Positions 44,632 through 53,575 of a stretch of DNA of 64,000 nucleotides are shown one piece after another; positions within the stretch are counted from its first letter, which is position 1, and each line of letters opens with the position of its first letter. This DNA comes from Hydrogenovibrio sp965140365 (GTDB taxonomy: Bacteria > Pseudomonadota > Gammaproteobacteria > Thiomicrospirales > Thiomicrospiraceae). The notes under the pieces are model-generated. The model had not been told where the DNA came from, searched no databases, and was given only the letters and a program-made list of their open reading frames with translations. The translations under genes and the position numbers were made by a program. The stretch is from NCBI GenBank assembly GCA_965140365.1, contig OZ223196.1; one strand, written 5' to 3'.

Positions 44632-45057
44632 ATGCCAGGTCGCAACCACTCTATCGAAGCCGGATTTATGGACGCACTGCCCGCCTCTTATCGAGACGCC
44701 GCCGCCGACCTCCTACATTTCTACCGTCTCAGTCAATTACTCGACATGCGGCAAAACGGCGTTTACCCGGAAGTGGCGGAACGCTTCGACCTAAAAAAAA
44801 TACAATGGCAAGCAACTCTGGATGCCGTGATTTTAACCAAAGTCAGCTATTTCGACGTCACCACTCAGATGAGCCCTAAACACATCAATAAATTGCTGGA
44901 AATTACCGCGTTTGCGCTGCACCATCCCGGCGCCACCTTATCGGAGCTTTATCAATTGGTGGAAAAGGATTACCAGTTTTTTGCCGGTTGGCTCAAACAA
45001 GTACAGGAAGTGCGCCGAGAGTTCGTCAAACACGCCAAAGCGAAAGGCTTGCTTTAA
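44632..45057 (+). CDS. Hypothetical helical protein between the PilZ-like genes
   Basis: 141 residues, 17 bp after the first PilZ-like gene and on its strand, so probably co-transcribed. Predicted all-helical (AAADLLHFYRLSQLLDM; ALHHPGATLSELYQLVEKDY). No family recognised and no catalytic motif visible. Position suggests it works with the c-di-GMP receptor. Convergent with the second PilZ-like gene, stops 7 bp apart. Confidence 0.75.
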   Translation: MPGRNHSIEAGFMDALPASYRDAAADLLHFYRLSQLLDMRQNGVYPEVAERFDLKKIQWQATLDAVILTKVSYFDVTTQMSPKHINKLLEITAFALHHPGATLSELYQLVEKDYQFFAGWLKQVQEVRREFVKHAKAKGLL

Positions 45058-45064
45058 AGGAACC

Positions 45065-45997
45065 TTAAAACAGGGCCAGTTTTTGTTCTGTAACCAAAGC
45101 CATCGCATCTTTCAGTTCACGATGCTGCTCAAACAGGGTAATGATCTCTGCATGTTCTCGGCTGAGAAACTCAAATTCCACCCCGATTTTATAAGCGAAC
45201 TCGCTATTTTTCAGTGGTTTATTCAGTACAATTTTACCGCGACACACCAAAATATTATCGTCCAACTGCATGAAAATATTCATATGCGCGAACTTTTCAA
45301 AGGTGTCATTGGTATTAAAACTGAAACCACCGGCGCTGATATTCACATCCATCACCGGCCAAGAACTGGGGTCGGAAATCGAATGATAAGCCTCTTTTAA
45401 GCGCGCGAACACCGTTTCATAAAAATTGAGTTTTTGAATCAACAACTCCAACACCTTAGCGGGCAAAATACTTCGTTCACTTAAGGCCTGCAAATTGGAT
45501 ACATAGTCGCACTCATCAAAATTCGGTTTAATCTTACGCGGAAACAGAAAAATTTTACCGTCAATGCTGTTTTGAACCGATTCGATCAACTCGTGAATAT
45601 GGTCGCTGACCTGTAGGAAAAACCCCTCAATCAACGGCCCCACTTTGGAAACATTACTGACTTCCGGCGGTGTGATTTTGCGATCTTCACGCAAGCGGAA
45701 TTTATAGTCGTGACGCAACCTCGGATCATGCCCTTCAATAATGTCATCCATGAGCCAGACCATGTAGTCAATGCGATGATTGAGCATATAGAAAATACGC
45801 AAGGCATCCGATTCCGGCGAAAAGGCTTCGCTCAGAAGTTCTTTGATTTCCGCATCCAATTCTTCAAGGTGAAACGCTTCCTGACGTTTGATCAATTTAT
45901 CGCGATTAACGCGCAAATGCCGCCCCTGCACATCCACGGTTTCAAAGTAGATTGGAATTTCCACGTCGTATCGAAAAAAACGTCTTACATTCGCCAT
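45065..45997 (-). CDS. PilZ-like protein with split motif, copy 2
   Basis: 310 residues, paralogous to the gene at 43670. RRFFR at 5-9 and NISAGG at 219-224 bracket a helical insertion of about 200 residues (including HRIDYMVWLMDDIIEG), after which beta strands (MNIFMQLDD, ILVCRGKIVLN, YKIGVEFEF) complete the barrel. The ATG at 45997 has AAGGA eight bases upstream; 11 additional codons to a GTG at 46030 are less likely. Likely c-di-GMP effector. Downstream of the esterase gene on the same strand. Confidence 0.82.
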   Translation of the reverse strand: MANVRRFFRYDVEIPIYFETVDVQGRHLRVNRDKLIKRQEAFHLEELDAEIKELLSEAFSPESDALRIFYMLNHRIDYMVWLMDDIIEGHDPRLRHDYKFRLREDRKITPPEVSNVSKVGPLIEGFFLQVSDHIHELIESVQNSIDGKIFLFPRKIKPNFDECDYVSNLQALSERSILPAKVLELLIQKLNFYETVFARLKEAYHSISDPSSWPVMDVNISAGGFSFNTNDTFEKFAHMNIFMQLDDNILVCRGKIVLNKPLKNSEFAYKIGVEFEFLSREHAEIITLFEQHRELKDAMALVTEQKLALF

Positions 45998-46029
45998 TCC
46001 GGCTTTCCTTCTTGTTGCATCACTTTCCA

Positions 46030-46039
46030 CCAGGCCTGG
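46030..46039. repeat. CCAGGCCTGG site, intergenic
   Basis: Exact decamer between the esterase and PilZ-like genes, followed by TCA-TTTTT on the plus strand. Genes on both sides are on the minus strand, so here it does not serve as their terminator. Confidence 0.9.
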
Positions 46040-46063
46040 TCATTTTTATGTGTTGTTTTTTAG

Positions 46064-46738
46064 TTATATCAACAAATGCCGCTGAATGAAATGGGCAATA
46101 TCGCCTATCTCCTCAGCGCACACCTGATGCGGCATCCCCGGATAGGTATGCCATTCCACCGCCCGCCCAAGCATTTGCAACGTATCACGCGATGTCTCCG
46201 CGACCGTAAATGGGCAAATCGGGTCCGCCGTGCCGTGCGCCAGAAACACCGGACAGCTGCTTGGCTGAACGTAAGAAGCCTCTCGGGCCGCTTGATGGGG
46301 AAAATAGGTCGACAATCCCATAATGCCGGCCAAAGGCGCTTCATAGCGCAACCCGGCCTGTAAAACAACGACACCGCCTTGCGAAAAACCCGCCAGCAAA
46401 ATCCGTTCGGACGCAATGCCTTTGTTCCGTTCATCGTCAACCCAACCATGCACCCGCGCCACACTGGCATCGATACCGTTCCAATCAACTTGCTCCATCA
46501 CCTGCGTGGTTTTAAAGTCATACCAGGCCGACATCGGATCGCCCAAATTCGCCGTCACCGGCTGCACCGGCGCGTTTGGAAACACAAAACGGATACCGTG
46601 ATTGTCCGGCAACGATAAGTGCGGCAAAAGTCCTTCAAAATCGTGCCCATCGGCCCCCAAACCGTGCAACCAAATCACACTGGCGTTGGCCGCCCCTTTC
46701 GGCGGTTCGATGATAATCGGCGATTTTCCTTCTGGCAT
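46064..46738 (-). CDS. Carboxylesterase/phospholipase family hydrolase (YpfH-like)
   Basis: 224-residue cytoplasmic alpha/beta hydrolase. HGLGADGHDFEGLLPHL holds the oxyanion region; the nucleophile is in GFSQGGVV, the acid in GTADPICPF and the His in MPHQVC. Close to bacterial EstB/YpfH and to acyl-protein thioesterases; the substrate is unknown. The ATG at 46738 has AGGAG six to seven bases upstream; the 12-codon extension to 46774 lacks one. Confidence 0.92.
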   Translation of the reverse strand: MPEGKSPIIIEPPKGAANASVIWLHGLGADGHDFEGLLPHLSLPDNHGIRFVFPNAPVQPVTANLGDPMSAWYDFKTTQVMEQVDWNGIDASVARVHGWVDDERNKGIASERILLAGFSQGGVVVLQAGLRYEAPLAGIMGLSTYFPHQAAREASYVQPSSCPVFLAHGTADPICPFTVAETSRDTLQMLGRAVEWHTYPGMPHQVCAEEIGDIAHFIQRHLLI

Positions 46739-46928
46739 GAGCGCTCCTAAAATAATATGAAAGCCAATACACAATGGTTCACGGCGTGAGGCGAAATTGT
46801 TCAGCTCCGTATTCTAACCAATCCCTCGCGCTGAAGCCCAACCTTTCCTCAGGAGAATGCAATGTTTTTCATTTCCGGTATGGATAGGCTAAAATAGCGC
46901 CTTTAATGATACTGGGGATGGTTTGGCA

Positions 46929-47198
46929 ATGTTCCAATTCCAACACACACATTCAGGTATAAAACCGTCTCAACGCCGCACAAGGCCGGCCAGAATGCTT
47001 TTTGGCGCCTTGCTGCTCGCCGTTGGGTTAACCGGATTGACGGGCTTGACCGCCTGCGGTAAAAAAGGGCCGCTCTACCTGCCGGAAAAACCGCAAGAAG
47101 TGACGGATGAAACCCAGAACACATCCAACCACACCACCCAGGACGACACCGCCGAACAACCGGCCCAATCGACACAACCACAACAGGAAACACCATGA
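46929..47198 (+). CDS. lptM: LptM-like lipoprotein
   Basis: Up to 89 residues. After a basic stretch (QRRTRPAR) comes a hydrophobic signal and lipobox LTAC, then GKKGPLYLP, the conserved sequence of LptM (YifL), which assists maturation of the LPS translocon LptDE in the outer membrane. The tail is Gln/Thr rich. The ATG at 46995 would give the 67 residues usual for the family but would lose the positive N-region; I keep 46929. It overlaps lysA by four bases, the same lptM-lysA order as in Pseudomonas. Confidence 0.85.
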   Translation: MFQFQHTHSGIKPSQRRTRPARMLFGALLLAVGLTGLTGLTACGKKGPLYLPEKPQEVTDETQNTSNHTTQDDTAEQPAQSTQPQQETP

Positions 47199-48460
47199 GT
47201 CAGACGCCACACGCTTTCCATTATCAAAACAACACCCTTTATGCCGAAGACTGCTCCGTGGCGCAGCTGGCGGAAAAATACGGCACCCCGTTGTACGTTT
47301 ACTCTCGAAACCACTTTGAAAACCGTTGGCAAGCGTTTGATGCCGCATTTGGTGATCAGCCGCACCTGGTGTGTTACGCGGTCAAAACCAACTCCAATCT
47401 GGCGATTTTGAACCTTCTGGCTCGGCTGGGTTCCGGCTTTGACATTGTCTCTCAAGGGGAATTGGAACGCGTCTTGAAAGCCGGCGGCGACCCGGCCAAG
47501 GTGGTATTTTCCGGCGTAGCGAAAAAATCCGTTGAAATCGAACGCGCCTTGACGGTAGGGATTCGCTGCTTCAATATCGAATCGCACGCGGAACTGGACC
47601 GCATTCAGGCCGTGGCAAAACGCCTCGACATCAAGGCGCCCATCTCCATCCGCGTCAACCCGGATGTGGATGCCAAAACCCACCCCTACATTTCCACCGG
47701 TTTGAAAGACAATAAATTCGGAGTGGACATCAATACCGCGCCGCAACTGTATGCCGATGCGCAAAAGCTGTCCCACATCGACATCATTGGCATCGACTGT
47801 CACATCGGTTCGCAATTGACCGAAATCACCCCATTTGTCGATGCGTTGGAACGAGTGTTAAAACTGAAAGCCTCTTTGGAAGCCCAAGGCATTCATCTAC
47901 ACCATCTGGATTTAGGCGGCGGTCTGGGCATTCAATACACCGATGAACAACCACCGGAAGTACGCGATTACATTCAGGCCATCCTCACCAAGCTGGACGA
48001 CCCATCGATTGAAGTCATTATCGAACCGGGACGTGCCATTGCCGGTAACGCCGGTGTTTTGGTCACCGAAGTGGAATACCTAAAACCCACCGAACACAAG
48101 AATTTTGCCATTATCGACGCCGCGATGAACGATTTGATTCGCCCGGCGCTGTACCAGTCTTATCAAACCATTCAGCCGGTCTCACAACGTGCCGACGGCG
48201 ACGCAACCGAGTGGGACATCGTCGGCCCGGTATGCGAAACCGGCGACTTTTTAGGCAAAGACCGCCGTTTAAGCCTGAAGGCGGGCGATTATCTGGCGGT
48301 GATGTCGTCCGGTGCCTATGGCTTCACCATGAGTTCGAACTACAATACCCGCCCGCGTGCGGCGGAAGTATTGGTGGACGGCGATCAAGATTACGAAATT
48401 CGTCCTCGCGAAACCTATGACGACTTGATGGGCTCGGAAAAATTATTGCCGACGACTTAA
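47195..48460 (+). CDS. lysA: Diaminopimelate decarboxylase LysA
   Basis: 421-residue PLP enzyme for the last step of lysine synthesis. The PLP lysine is in CYAVKTNSNLAIL; HIGSQLTEI, LDLGGGLGIQYTDEQPPE, EPGRAIAGNAGVLVT, CETGDFLGKDR and SSGAYGFTMSSNYN are all standard. Coupled to the lptM-like gene. dapF, which often follows, is not here; the next gene is convergent. Confidence 0.97.
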   Translation: MSQTPHAFHYQNNTLYAEDCSVAQLAEKYGTPLYVYSRNHFENRWQAFDAAFGDQPHLVCYAVKTNSNLAILNLLARLGSGFDIVSQGELERVLKAGGDPAKVVFSGVAKKSVEIERALTVGIRCFNIESHAELDRIQAVAKRLDIKAPISIRVNPDVDAKTHPYISTGLKDNKFGVDINTAPQLYADAQKLSHIDIIGIDCHIGSQLTEITPFVDALERVLKLKASLEAQGIHLHHLDLGGGLGIQYTDEQPPEVRDYIQAILTKLDDPSIEVIIEPGRAIAGNAGVLVTEVEYLKPTEHKNFAIIDAAMNDLIRPALYQSYQTIQPVSQRADGDATEWDIVGPVCETGDFLGKDRRLSLKAGDYLAVMSSGAYGFTMSSNYNTRPRAAEVLVDGDQDYEIRPRETYDDLMGSEKLLPTT

Positions 48461-48527
48461 TTATCAATCTAATCGACTTAAATAATCGACCTGAACGTTC
48501 TGAACGTTTTCCTCACCCCGTGAATCA

Positions 48528-49688
48528 TCACGTCTGCGGTGCTTCATAGCGCCCCGCTAACCAGAGGTGAATCGCACTAAGCTGCTCTGAAGATGGTAAT
48601 TGATTTTCCGATTGGCGCACGCGCGCCAGTTTGGGCTTTTCTCCTGGTGCTTCTCCTTGCGACGACGTTTCGGACAACCGCAGCAGAATCCCCACCCACT
48701 CACCGTGCAACTGCCATCCCCATAGCGAAACGTTTCCCGCCTCGTAATCCGGCCAGTCAGTCATCCAATAATGTTTCTGCAAATGGCTTAAGGCTTCCCA
48801 CTCGGTTTTTTGCGTCAAACGCACTGGATGACTGCACACGTCGTCCGATGGCAAGGTGGTGGATGCGGATTCGGAAAACCACCAGGCCTGGTAGATTTTC
48901 TCCACATCCACCAGATAGCGGCAAGCCCCGATCGCCTCCAGCTCCGAATCCGGTAACGGCAAGGTTTCTGCGGCTCGATACACGTCTTCCAACTGCGCCA
49001 CCAGGCTTTGACATTGCATGGGTCGGCACGGTAAACGTGCCAAGGATTGATGCAGGCGCGAACCGATCAGTTGCGGAAAACGCGCCGCCAACGATAAGGC
49101 CATGGAATTTACACGCGGCAAAGCTTGCAAGCCTTCCAGCCGGTTTTCATCCATCACACAGACCTCTACAAAATCCGAGATTTCCTCCGTCACATAGCGT
49201 AAACGCAACTTACGCAAAAACTGGACGGCTTCCTGTTTGCCCGGCCAACCGATCTCAGAAACCAACTGTGTGCGTTTATCGTTCAGCAATGCCACTATAT
49301 CGGCTTCCGGAAACCCCGAGGCCACCAAACGCCAAGCCAGCATGGGAGAGTGATCCAGCAGCTCCAATAATTGCGGATAACGCCCCACATAATGCAGCAG
49401 CGTCAACTGGTGCGTCGGGAACAAGGCGCAACTGTCTTTAACCCAGTTGGGAATCTGCTTGCGCCAAGTTCCGAGCTGACCATGATCCGGCCAATCCAAA
49501 AGGGCGAGGTCATCCGGGTAATTCGGAATCGGTTCGGCCCCGATCATCATATTGTCCCACCCCGGAACGCCCAGAACTCCCATTTTCGGCATCCACTGAC
49601 GCCCATCCACCCAAAGCACTTGGGCATCCGCATCCCAATAGCAGTGCTTGGCCAACTGTTTTTGTTGAATGGATAAGGCGGGTTTCAT
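48528..49688 (-). CDS. Hypothetical tryptophan-rich protein
   Basis: 386 residues, not recognised. Rich in Trp (about 19), Leu and Gln; the first 60 residues (CYWDADAQVLWVDGRQW; VPGWDNMMIGAEPIPNYP) look like a small beta domain, 100-260 is helical (LLHYVGRYPQLLELL; LRKLRLRYVTEEISDF). No membrane segment or signal peptide. The ATG at 49688 (preceded by another ATG) has GGAG upstream; an upstream open stretch overlaps rlmI and is not credible. It follows rlmI by about 20 bp, hence one operon, suggesting a translation- or RNA-linked role at most. Confidence 0.8.
   Translation of the reverse strand: MKPALSIQQKQLAKHCYWDADAQVLWVDGRQWMPKMGVLGVPGWDNMMIGAEPIPNYPDDLALLDWPDHGQLGTWRKQIPNWVKDSCALFPTHQLTLLHYVGRYPQLLELLDHSPMLAWRLVASGFPEADIVALLNDKRTQLVSEIGWPGKQEAVQFLRKLRLRYVTEEISDFVEVCVMDENRLEGLQALPRVNSMALSLAARFPQLIGSRLHQSLARLPCRPMQCQSLVAQLEDVYRAAETLPLPDSELEAIGACRYLVDVEKIYQAWWFSESASTTLPSDDVCSHPVRLTQKTEWEALSHLQKHYWMTDWPDYEAGNVSLWGWQLHGEWVGILLRLSETSSQGEAPGEKPKLARVRQSENQLPSSEQLSAIHLWLAGRYEAPQT
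48882..48891. repeat. CCAGGCCTGG site in the Trp-rich gene
   Basis: Exact decamer, read as Gln-Ala-Trp in YQAWWF; nearly symmetric flanks GAAAA-CCA and TAG-ATTTTC. Confidence 0.9.
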
Positions 49689-49710
49689 CATGCGACTCCG
49701 ATTAAACGCT

Positions 49711-50907
49711 TTACCAGCTTTTGCCGACTCTGAAAAAGAAAGATTTGAGGTATTCGGTTTCCGAAATCGCCGGATGCACCGGGTGATCGGGGGCCTGATG
49801 GCACTGATCGAATAACTGGATTTGGCGATCCACATGACGGCTGGCTTGTTGAATCTGGTTTAACAAAGCATCACGGCTCATATGGTGCGAGCAGGACGCC
49901 GACACCAGTACACCATCGGTATTCAGCAAACGCATCGCCAGTTCATTAATGCGGCGATAACCTTCCGAGCCGGCTTTGAAATCTTTTTTGCGTTTGACGA
50001 ACGCCGGTGGATCAACAATAACCACATCATACTTATGCGCGTCGGTCAACAAGGCTTTCAACACATCAAACGCATTGCCTTCAATGGTAATCACACGGTC
50101 AATGACTTCGTTGAGGACCGCGTTCTGCTCCAAACCGTCCAACGCGAAGGCCGATGCATCGACACAGGTAACTTCCGTCGCGCCGGCGACGGCCGCTTCA
50201 ATCCCCCAGCCGCCCAAGTAACTGAATACATCCAACACCGTCTTGCCTTTCACCAGCGATTGCAGCCGCGCACGGGCCGAACGGTGGTCATAAAACCAAC
50301 CGGTCTTCTGGCCTTCTTCCGCCGGGATCATGAAACGGGCACCGTTTTCGGCCATTTGAATCGATTCCGGCAGCGTGCCGATGGCGACTTCGGTGTAAAG
50401 CGGCAGGCCTTCCAGTTCTCGACTGCCGGTATCGTTACGTAATACCAACGCCTGCGGGTGGTACAAGTTTTCAATGGTCTGAACCACCTCCTCCTTCATC
50501 GCTTCCATGCCAGCGGTGGTGATTTGCGCCACAAACACATCACCGAAACGGTCAATCACCAAGCCTGGCAACCCATCGGATTCACCGAAGACCAAACGAT
50601 AATACGGGGCATCGTAGTTGAGTTCACGCAACGCCTGCGCTGCTTGAATGCGTTTTTTCAAAAACGCTTGGTTGAACGAGACTTTCGGGTTTCGGCTAAG
50701 CAAGCGCCCGCAAATCAACGTATTCGGATTGACGTAAGCCAGGCCGATGGCTTTACCATTGGCGGCTTCCACCGTCACCACCTGTCCGGGTTCGAAGCTT
50801 TTCAGCGGCGATACCTGGTTATCCACCTCATTACTGAAAATCCAGAGATGCCCTTGTTTCAGGCGTTTTTCTTCATTTTTTTTCAGTCTTAAAACCGCTT
50901 CGGTCAT
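49711..50907 (-). CDS. rlmI: 23S rRNA m5C1962 methyltransferase RlmI
   Basis: 398 residues: an N-terminal PUA domain (RLKQGHLWIFSNEVD; FEPGQVVTVEAANG) and a Rossmann methyltransferase domain with VLDVFSYLGGWGIEAA, CVDASAFALDGLEQN, VIVDPPAFVKRKKDF and SASCSHHMSRDALL carrying the catalytic Cys. It methylates C1962 of 23S rRNA in E. coli. Normal length. First gene of a pair with the Trp-rich protein. Confidence 0.96.
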   Translation of the reverse strand: MTEAVLRLKKNEEKRLKQGHLWIFSNEVDNQVSPLKSFEPGQVVTVEAANGKAIGLAYVNPNTLICGRLLSRNPKVSFNQAFLKKRIQAAQALRELNYDAPYYRLVFGESDGLPGLVIDRFGDVFVAQITTAGMEAMKEEVVQTIENLYHPQALVLRNDTGSRELEGLPLYTEVAIGTLPESIQMAENGARFMIPAEEGQKTGWFYDHRSARARLQSLVKGKTVLDVFSYLGGWGIEAAVAGATEVTCVDASAFALDGLEQNAVLNEVIDRVITIEGNAFDVLKALLTDAHKYDVVIVDPPAFVKRKKDFKAGSEGYRRINELAMRLLNTDGVLVSASCSHHMSRDALLNQIQQASRHVDRQIQLFDQCHQAPDHPVHPAISETEYLKSFFFRVGKSW

Positions 50908-50931
50908 AGTCTTTCCTTAAAGTGTTAACGT

Positions 50932-50983
50932 AAAAAGGGCATCAAGCCCATGGCGCAATGGCCGGTAGGCTGTATGCCCTTTT
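50932..50983 (-). terminator. gcvH terminator
   Basis: AAAAGGGCAT (50933-50942) pairs with ATGCCCTTTT (50974-50983), enclosing an inner AGCC/GGCT pair; on the minus strand T5 follows. It separates gcvH from rlmI. Confidence 0.75.
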
Positions 50984-51038
50984 CAATGATTGGGAAAATC
51001 GGGTAAGTCAGCGAGCTATTTGGCTTTTTAGCATTCCG

Positions 51039-51425
51039 CTATTGATCGATCATCGCTTGATAATCGTTATCCGAAAGAAGGTTGTCCAACTCAGACTCGC
51101 CGTGCGGCGCAATTTTGAACAGCCAACCGCCATCATAAGGTTCATCATTGACCAATTCCGGTTCGTCTTCCAGCTCAGTGTTCACCGCCACGATTTCGCC
51201 GCTCAAAGGCGAAAAAATGTCGGACGCGGCTTTCACCGACTCCAGCGACATCACTTCTTCACCTTGGGCAATGTCGGTGCCGACTTCCGGCAGATGCGCC
51301 GCCATTAAGTCACCAAGTGACTCCTGAGCAAAGTCGGTGATCCCCACAACCGCGTCTCCAGACTCGTCGATATACACCCACTCATGCGACTCCGCATATT
51401 TTAAATGATTTGGTAAAACGCTCAC
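51039..51425 (-). CDS. gcvH: Glycine cleavage system H protein
   Basis: 128-residue lipoyl carrier of the glycine cleavage system. The lipoylated lysine is in SLESVKAASDI, and HEWVYIDESGDAVVGITDFAQ and the end DNDYQAMI are typical. GTG start with GGAG seven bases upstream. Alone here: no gcvT or gcvP nearby, so it may also serve lipoate metabolism. No glycine riboswitch is seen in the 130 bp upstream. Confidence 0.96.
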   Translation of the reverse strand: MSVLPNHLKYAESHEWVYIDESGDAVVGITDFAQESLGDLMAAHLPEVGTDIAQGEEVMSLESVKAASDIFSPLSGEIVAVNTELEDEPELVNDEPYDGGWLFKIAPHGESELDNLLSDNDYQAMIDQ

Positions 51426-51518
51426 GGCGACACTCCATACACATTAAATTGACTCTGCCGCAAATCATACCAAAAAACGGGATAAAAAACCGATAAAGGC
51501 CCAGCTTAAGCGTTTCTA

Positions 51519-51544
51519 AAAAATGACCAGGCCTGGTCATTTTT
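51519..51544 (-). terminator. Terminator of the diguanylate cyclase gene, built on CCAGGCCTGG
   Basis: A perfect 26-bp palindrome, A5-TGA-CCAGGCCTGG-TCA-T5, 14 bp after the diguanylate cyclase stop on the minus strand. Core decamer at 51527-51536. Confidence 0.85.
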
Positions 51545-51557
51545 GAAGGAAGAATAA

Positions 51558-53408
51558 TTACAAACTGCGGTCGATTTCCACCCGGTTACGACCTTGTTGC
51601 TTGGCCAGGTACAAGGCTCGGTCGGCACGCTTGTAAAAGCTTTGCAAGGAATCCCCCGCCTCAAGCTGCACCACCCCAAGACTGATGGTGACGGACAAAC
51701 GCCCTTTATCAACGGTCATATCGGCCACCGCCTCTCGATAACGCTCGGCCAGAATGAGTGCATTTTCAAGGTTGGTATCCGGTAACATAATCGCAAACTC
51801 TTCCCCCCCAACACGGCAGAGAACATCCCGCACCCGTAACAACCCATCAAGCACTTGAGACACTTCAACCAACACTTTATCGCCCATATCATGGCCATGC
51901 GCGTCATTGACCTGTTTGAAATGGTCCACATCAATAAACACCATGCAAAACGGATCCGGCCATTCCGACATGACATTTTGAAGATATTGATTGAAGTAAT
52001 GGCGATTATGCACATCAGTCAATTCATCATGCGCAATCAAATACTCTAAACGATTTTTATAATGTTCTTCTTCTGTGATATCGGTCATCAAAACACTGAC
52101 GTAATCGGTACCGAAATGCGATGAAATATCGGTCGCTTTAACCAAAAAAATGTAATCCTGATCATGCCAACGTATCTTGGCATAATGCGATTTTTCTTTG
52201 TTTCCAATCACATAATCAAACCAATAGGTGCCGCCTTCCATATAACGCCGCAAATACCCTTCTTCCGGAACAAACAGCTCACAAATACAGTGATAGGCTT
52301 GATGGAATTCTTCTATATTCTGAAAGGAATCGAAAAACTCGAAAAAACGACGATTGGCGAACAAAATGCGCCGATGGTTGGAAACATAAACAATTTCCGT
52401 CGATGTATCAAACACCTCAAAGAAAAACCGCTTTTCCAAATCCGCTTGATGCTTGAAGTACATCATCGCCAATAACATAATCAACAGCAGCACGATAAAC
52501 AATGTCATGATAATGAACTGTTTTTGGGTATCGTAAACATGCATGAATTCAAAGCTATCCAACGGCTTCAAGGTGACCCAGGTCGCCATGGGGTGACCAT
52601 TGATATCCGAGATATGACGAGTCACCATAAGATGCCCGTCAAAAACCTGATACCCCGAATGTTTGAAAGCCCGTTCAACACCGTATCGCTCAATCAAAGA
52701 CACATCCGGCTCCGTCGCATCGATATTGGCGACATAATAATCATCGATGAATCGACCGGTAAAGGCATTGGTTAATTGTTTTCGGTAACGTTTGTCCACC
52801 AGCACCACCGAATGCACATGGCTCATTTCCGACAACGCCTGATCAATCGAATCAATTTGTGAAATCACGTCCACCATCCCGATAAAACGGTCATGATTGT
52901 CAAAAATCGGAACGATGGACTTAAACGTGAGGGCAAACTTACCCACACTGAAATTATTGATTCTACGGGGATTTTTAATCATCGAAGCGATATCCTGGCG
53001 CACCTTGGCCAGATTATCGCCCTTTTTAGTCGTCCAGCTTCGAGCCAAACTCACGCCGGTTTTGTCTACCAGCTGAATCCAAACCCCTTTGTATTTAGTT
53101 AAGGTTTTTAATTGACGGGTATAATGCGCCAGCTTTTTTTGTAAATCCGGGTCTCCGTTCAGAAGCGCGTTTTTAAAATTCGGTGGCGATGTCATGGCGA
53201 CGGCCAGCGCTTGCGTAGTGTTTTGCTTTTCCTGAATCAGCACATCCACTTTTTCAATCAAGGAGGATTGGTAGAATTGAAACTCTTGATTACGCGCATC
53301 GTCAACCTGCCAACTGTAAAGCATATAAACGACGGGCGAAAGAAGCACCGCTGTCAGTAAAATCAGCCACCAGAAATGCTTATTGATGAGTCGAAGGTAA
53401 GTCGGCAT
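51558..53408 (-). CDS. Membrane-bound PAS-GGDEF diguanylate cyclase
   Basis: 616 residues. A membrane segment near 12-32, a long periplasmic sensor (about 35-295, double-CACHE-like, with VWIQLVDKTGVSLARSW and PIFDNHDRFIGMVDVIS), a second membrane segment (about 300-320), a PAS domain (DTSTEIVYVSNHRRILFANR) and a GGDEF domain with GGEEF at 534-538 and RVRD five residues before, so catalytic and inhibitory sites are intact. It should make c-di-GMP in response to a periplasmic ligand. Single gene. Confidence 0.92.
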   Translation of the reverse strand: MPTYLRLINKHFWWLILLTAVLLSPVVYMLYSWQVDDARNQEFQFYQSSLIEKVDVLIQEKQNTTQALAVAMTSPPNFKNALLNGDPDLQKKLAHYTRQLKTLTKYKGVWIQLVDKTGVSLARSWTTKKGDNLAKVRQDIASMIKNPRRINNFSVGKFALTFKSIVPIFDNHDRFIGMVDVISQIDSIDQALSEMSHVHSVVLVDKRYRKQLTNAFTGRFIDDYYVANIDATEPDVSLIERYGVERAFKHSGYQVFDGHLMVTRHISDINGHPMATWVTLKPLDSFEFMHVYDTQKQFIIMTLFIVLLLIMLLAMMYFKHQADLEKRFFFEVFDTSTEIVYVSNHRRILFANRRFFEFFDSFQNIEEFHQAYHCICELFVPEEGYLRRYMEGGTYWFDYVIGNKEKSHYAKIRWHDQDYIFLVKATDISSHFGTDYVSVLMTDITEEEHYKNRLEYLIAHDELTDVHNRHYFNQYLQNVMSEWPDPFCMVFIDVDHFKQVNDAHGHDMGDKVLVEVSQVLDGLLRVRDVLCRVGGEEFAIMLPDTNLENALILAERYREAVADMTVDKGRLSVTISLGVVQLEAGDSLQSFYKRADRALYLAKQQGRNRVEIDRSL

Positions 53409-53575
53409 AGAATAGGCTTTAAAAAATAATGGAAATTGTCCTTTTTTTCAGCTGTCACGTCCAATAAAAGACTAACACATAGGAATAAATTAAACTAATT
53501 TTCTCCCTTAACCAGCTTCTTGAACCTGTCAGCCGCCAAGCCTTATCGCCAAGTACCCGAATCACCGAACGCAGT

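Noticed and set aside
48593..49441. 282-residue open frame on the plus strand opposite the Trp-rich gene
   Set aside because: Composition is Pro/Arg/Ala rich without domain pattern and it is fully antisense to a gene with a good ribosome site; a shadow frame.
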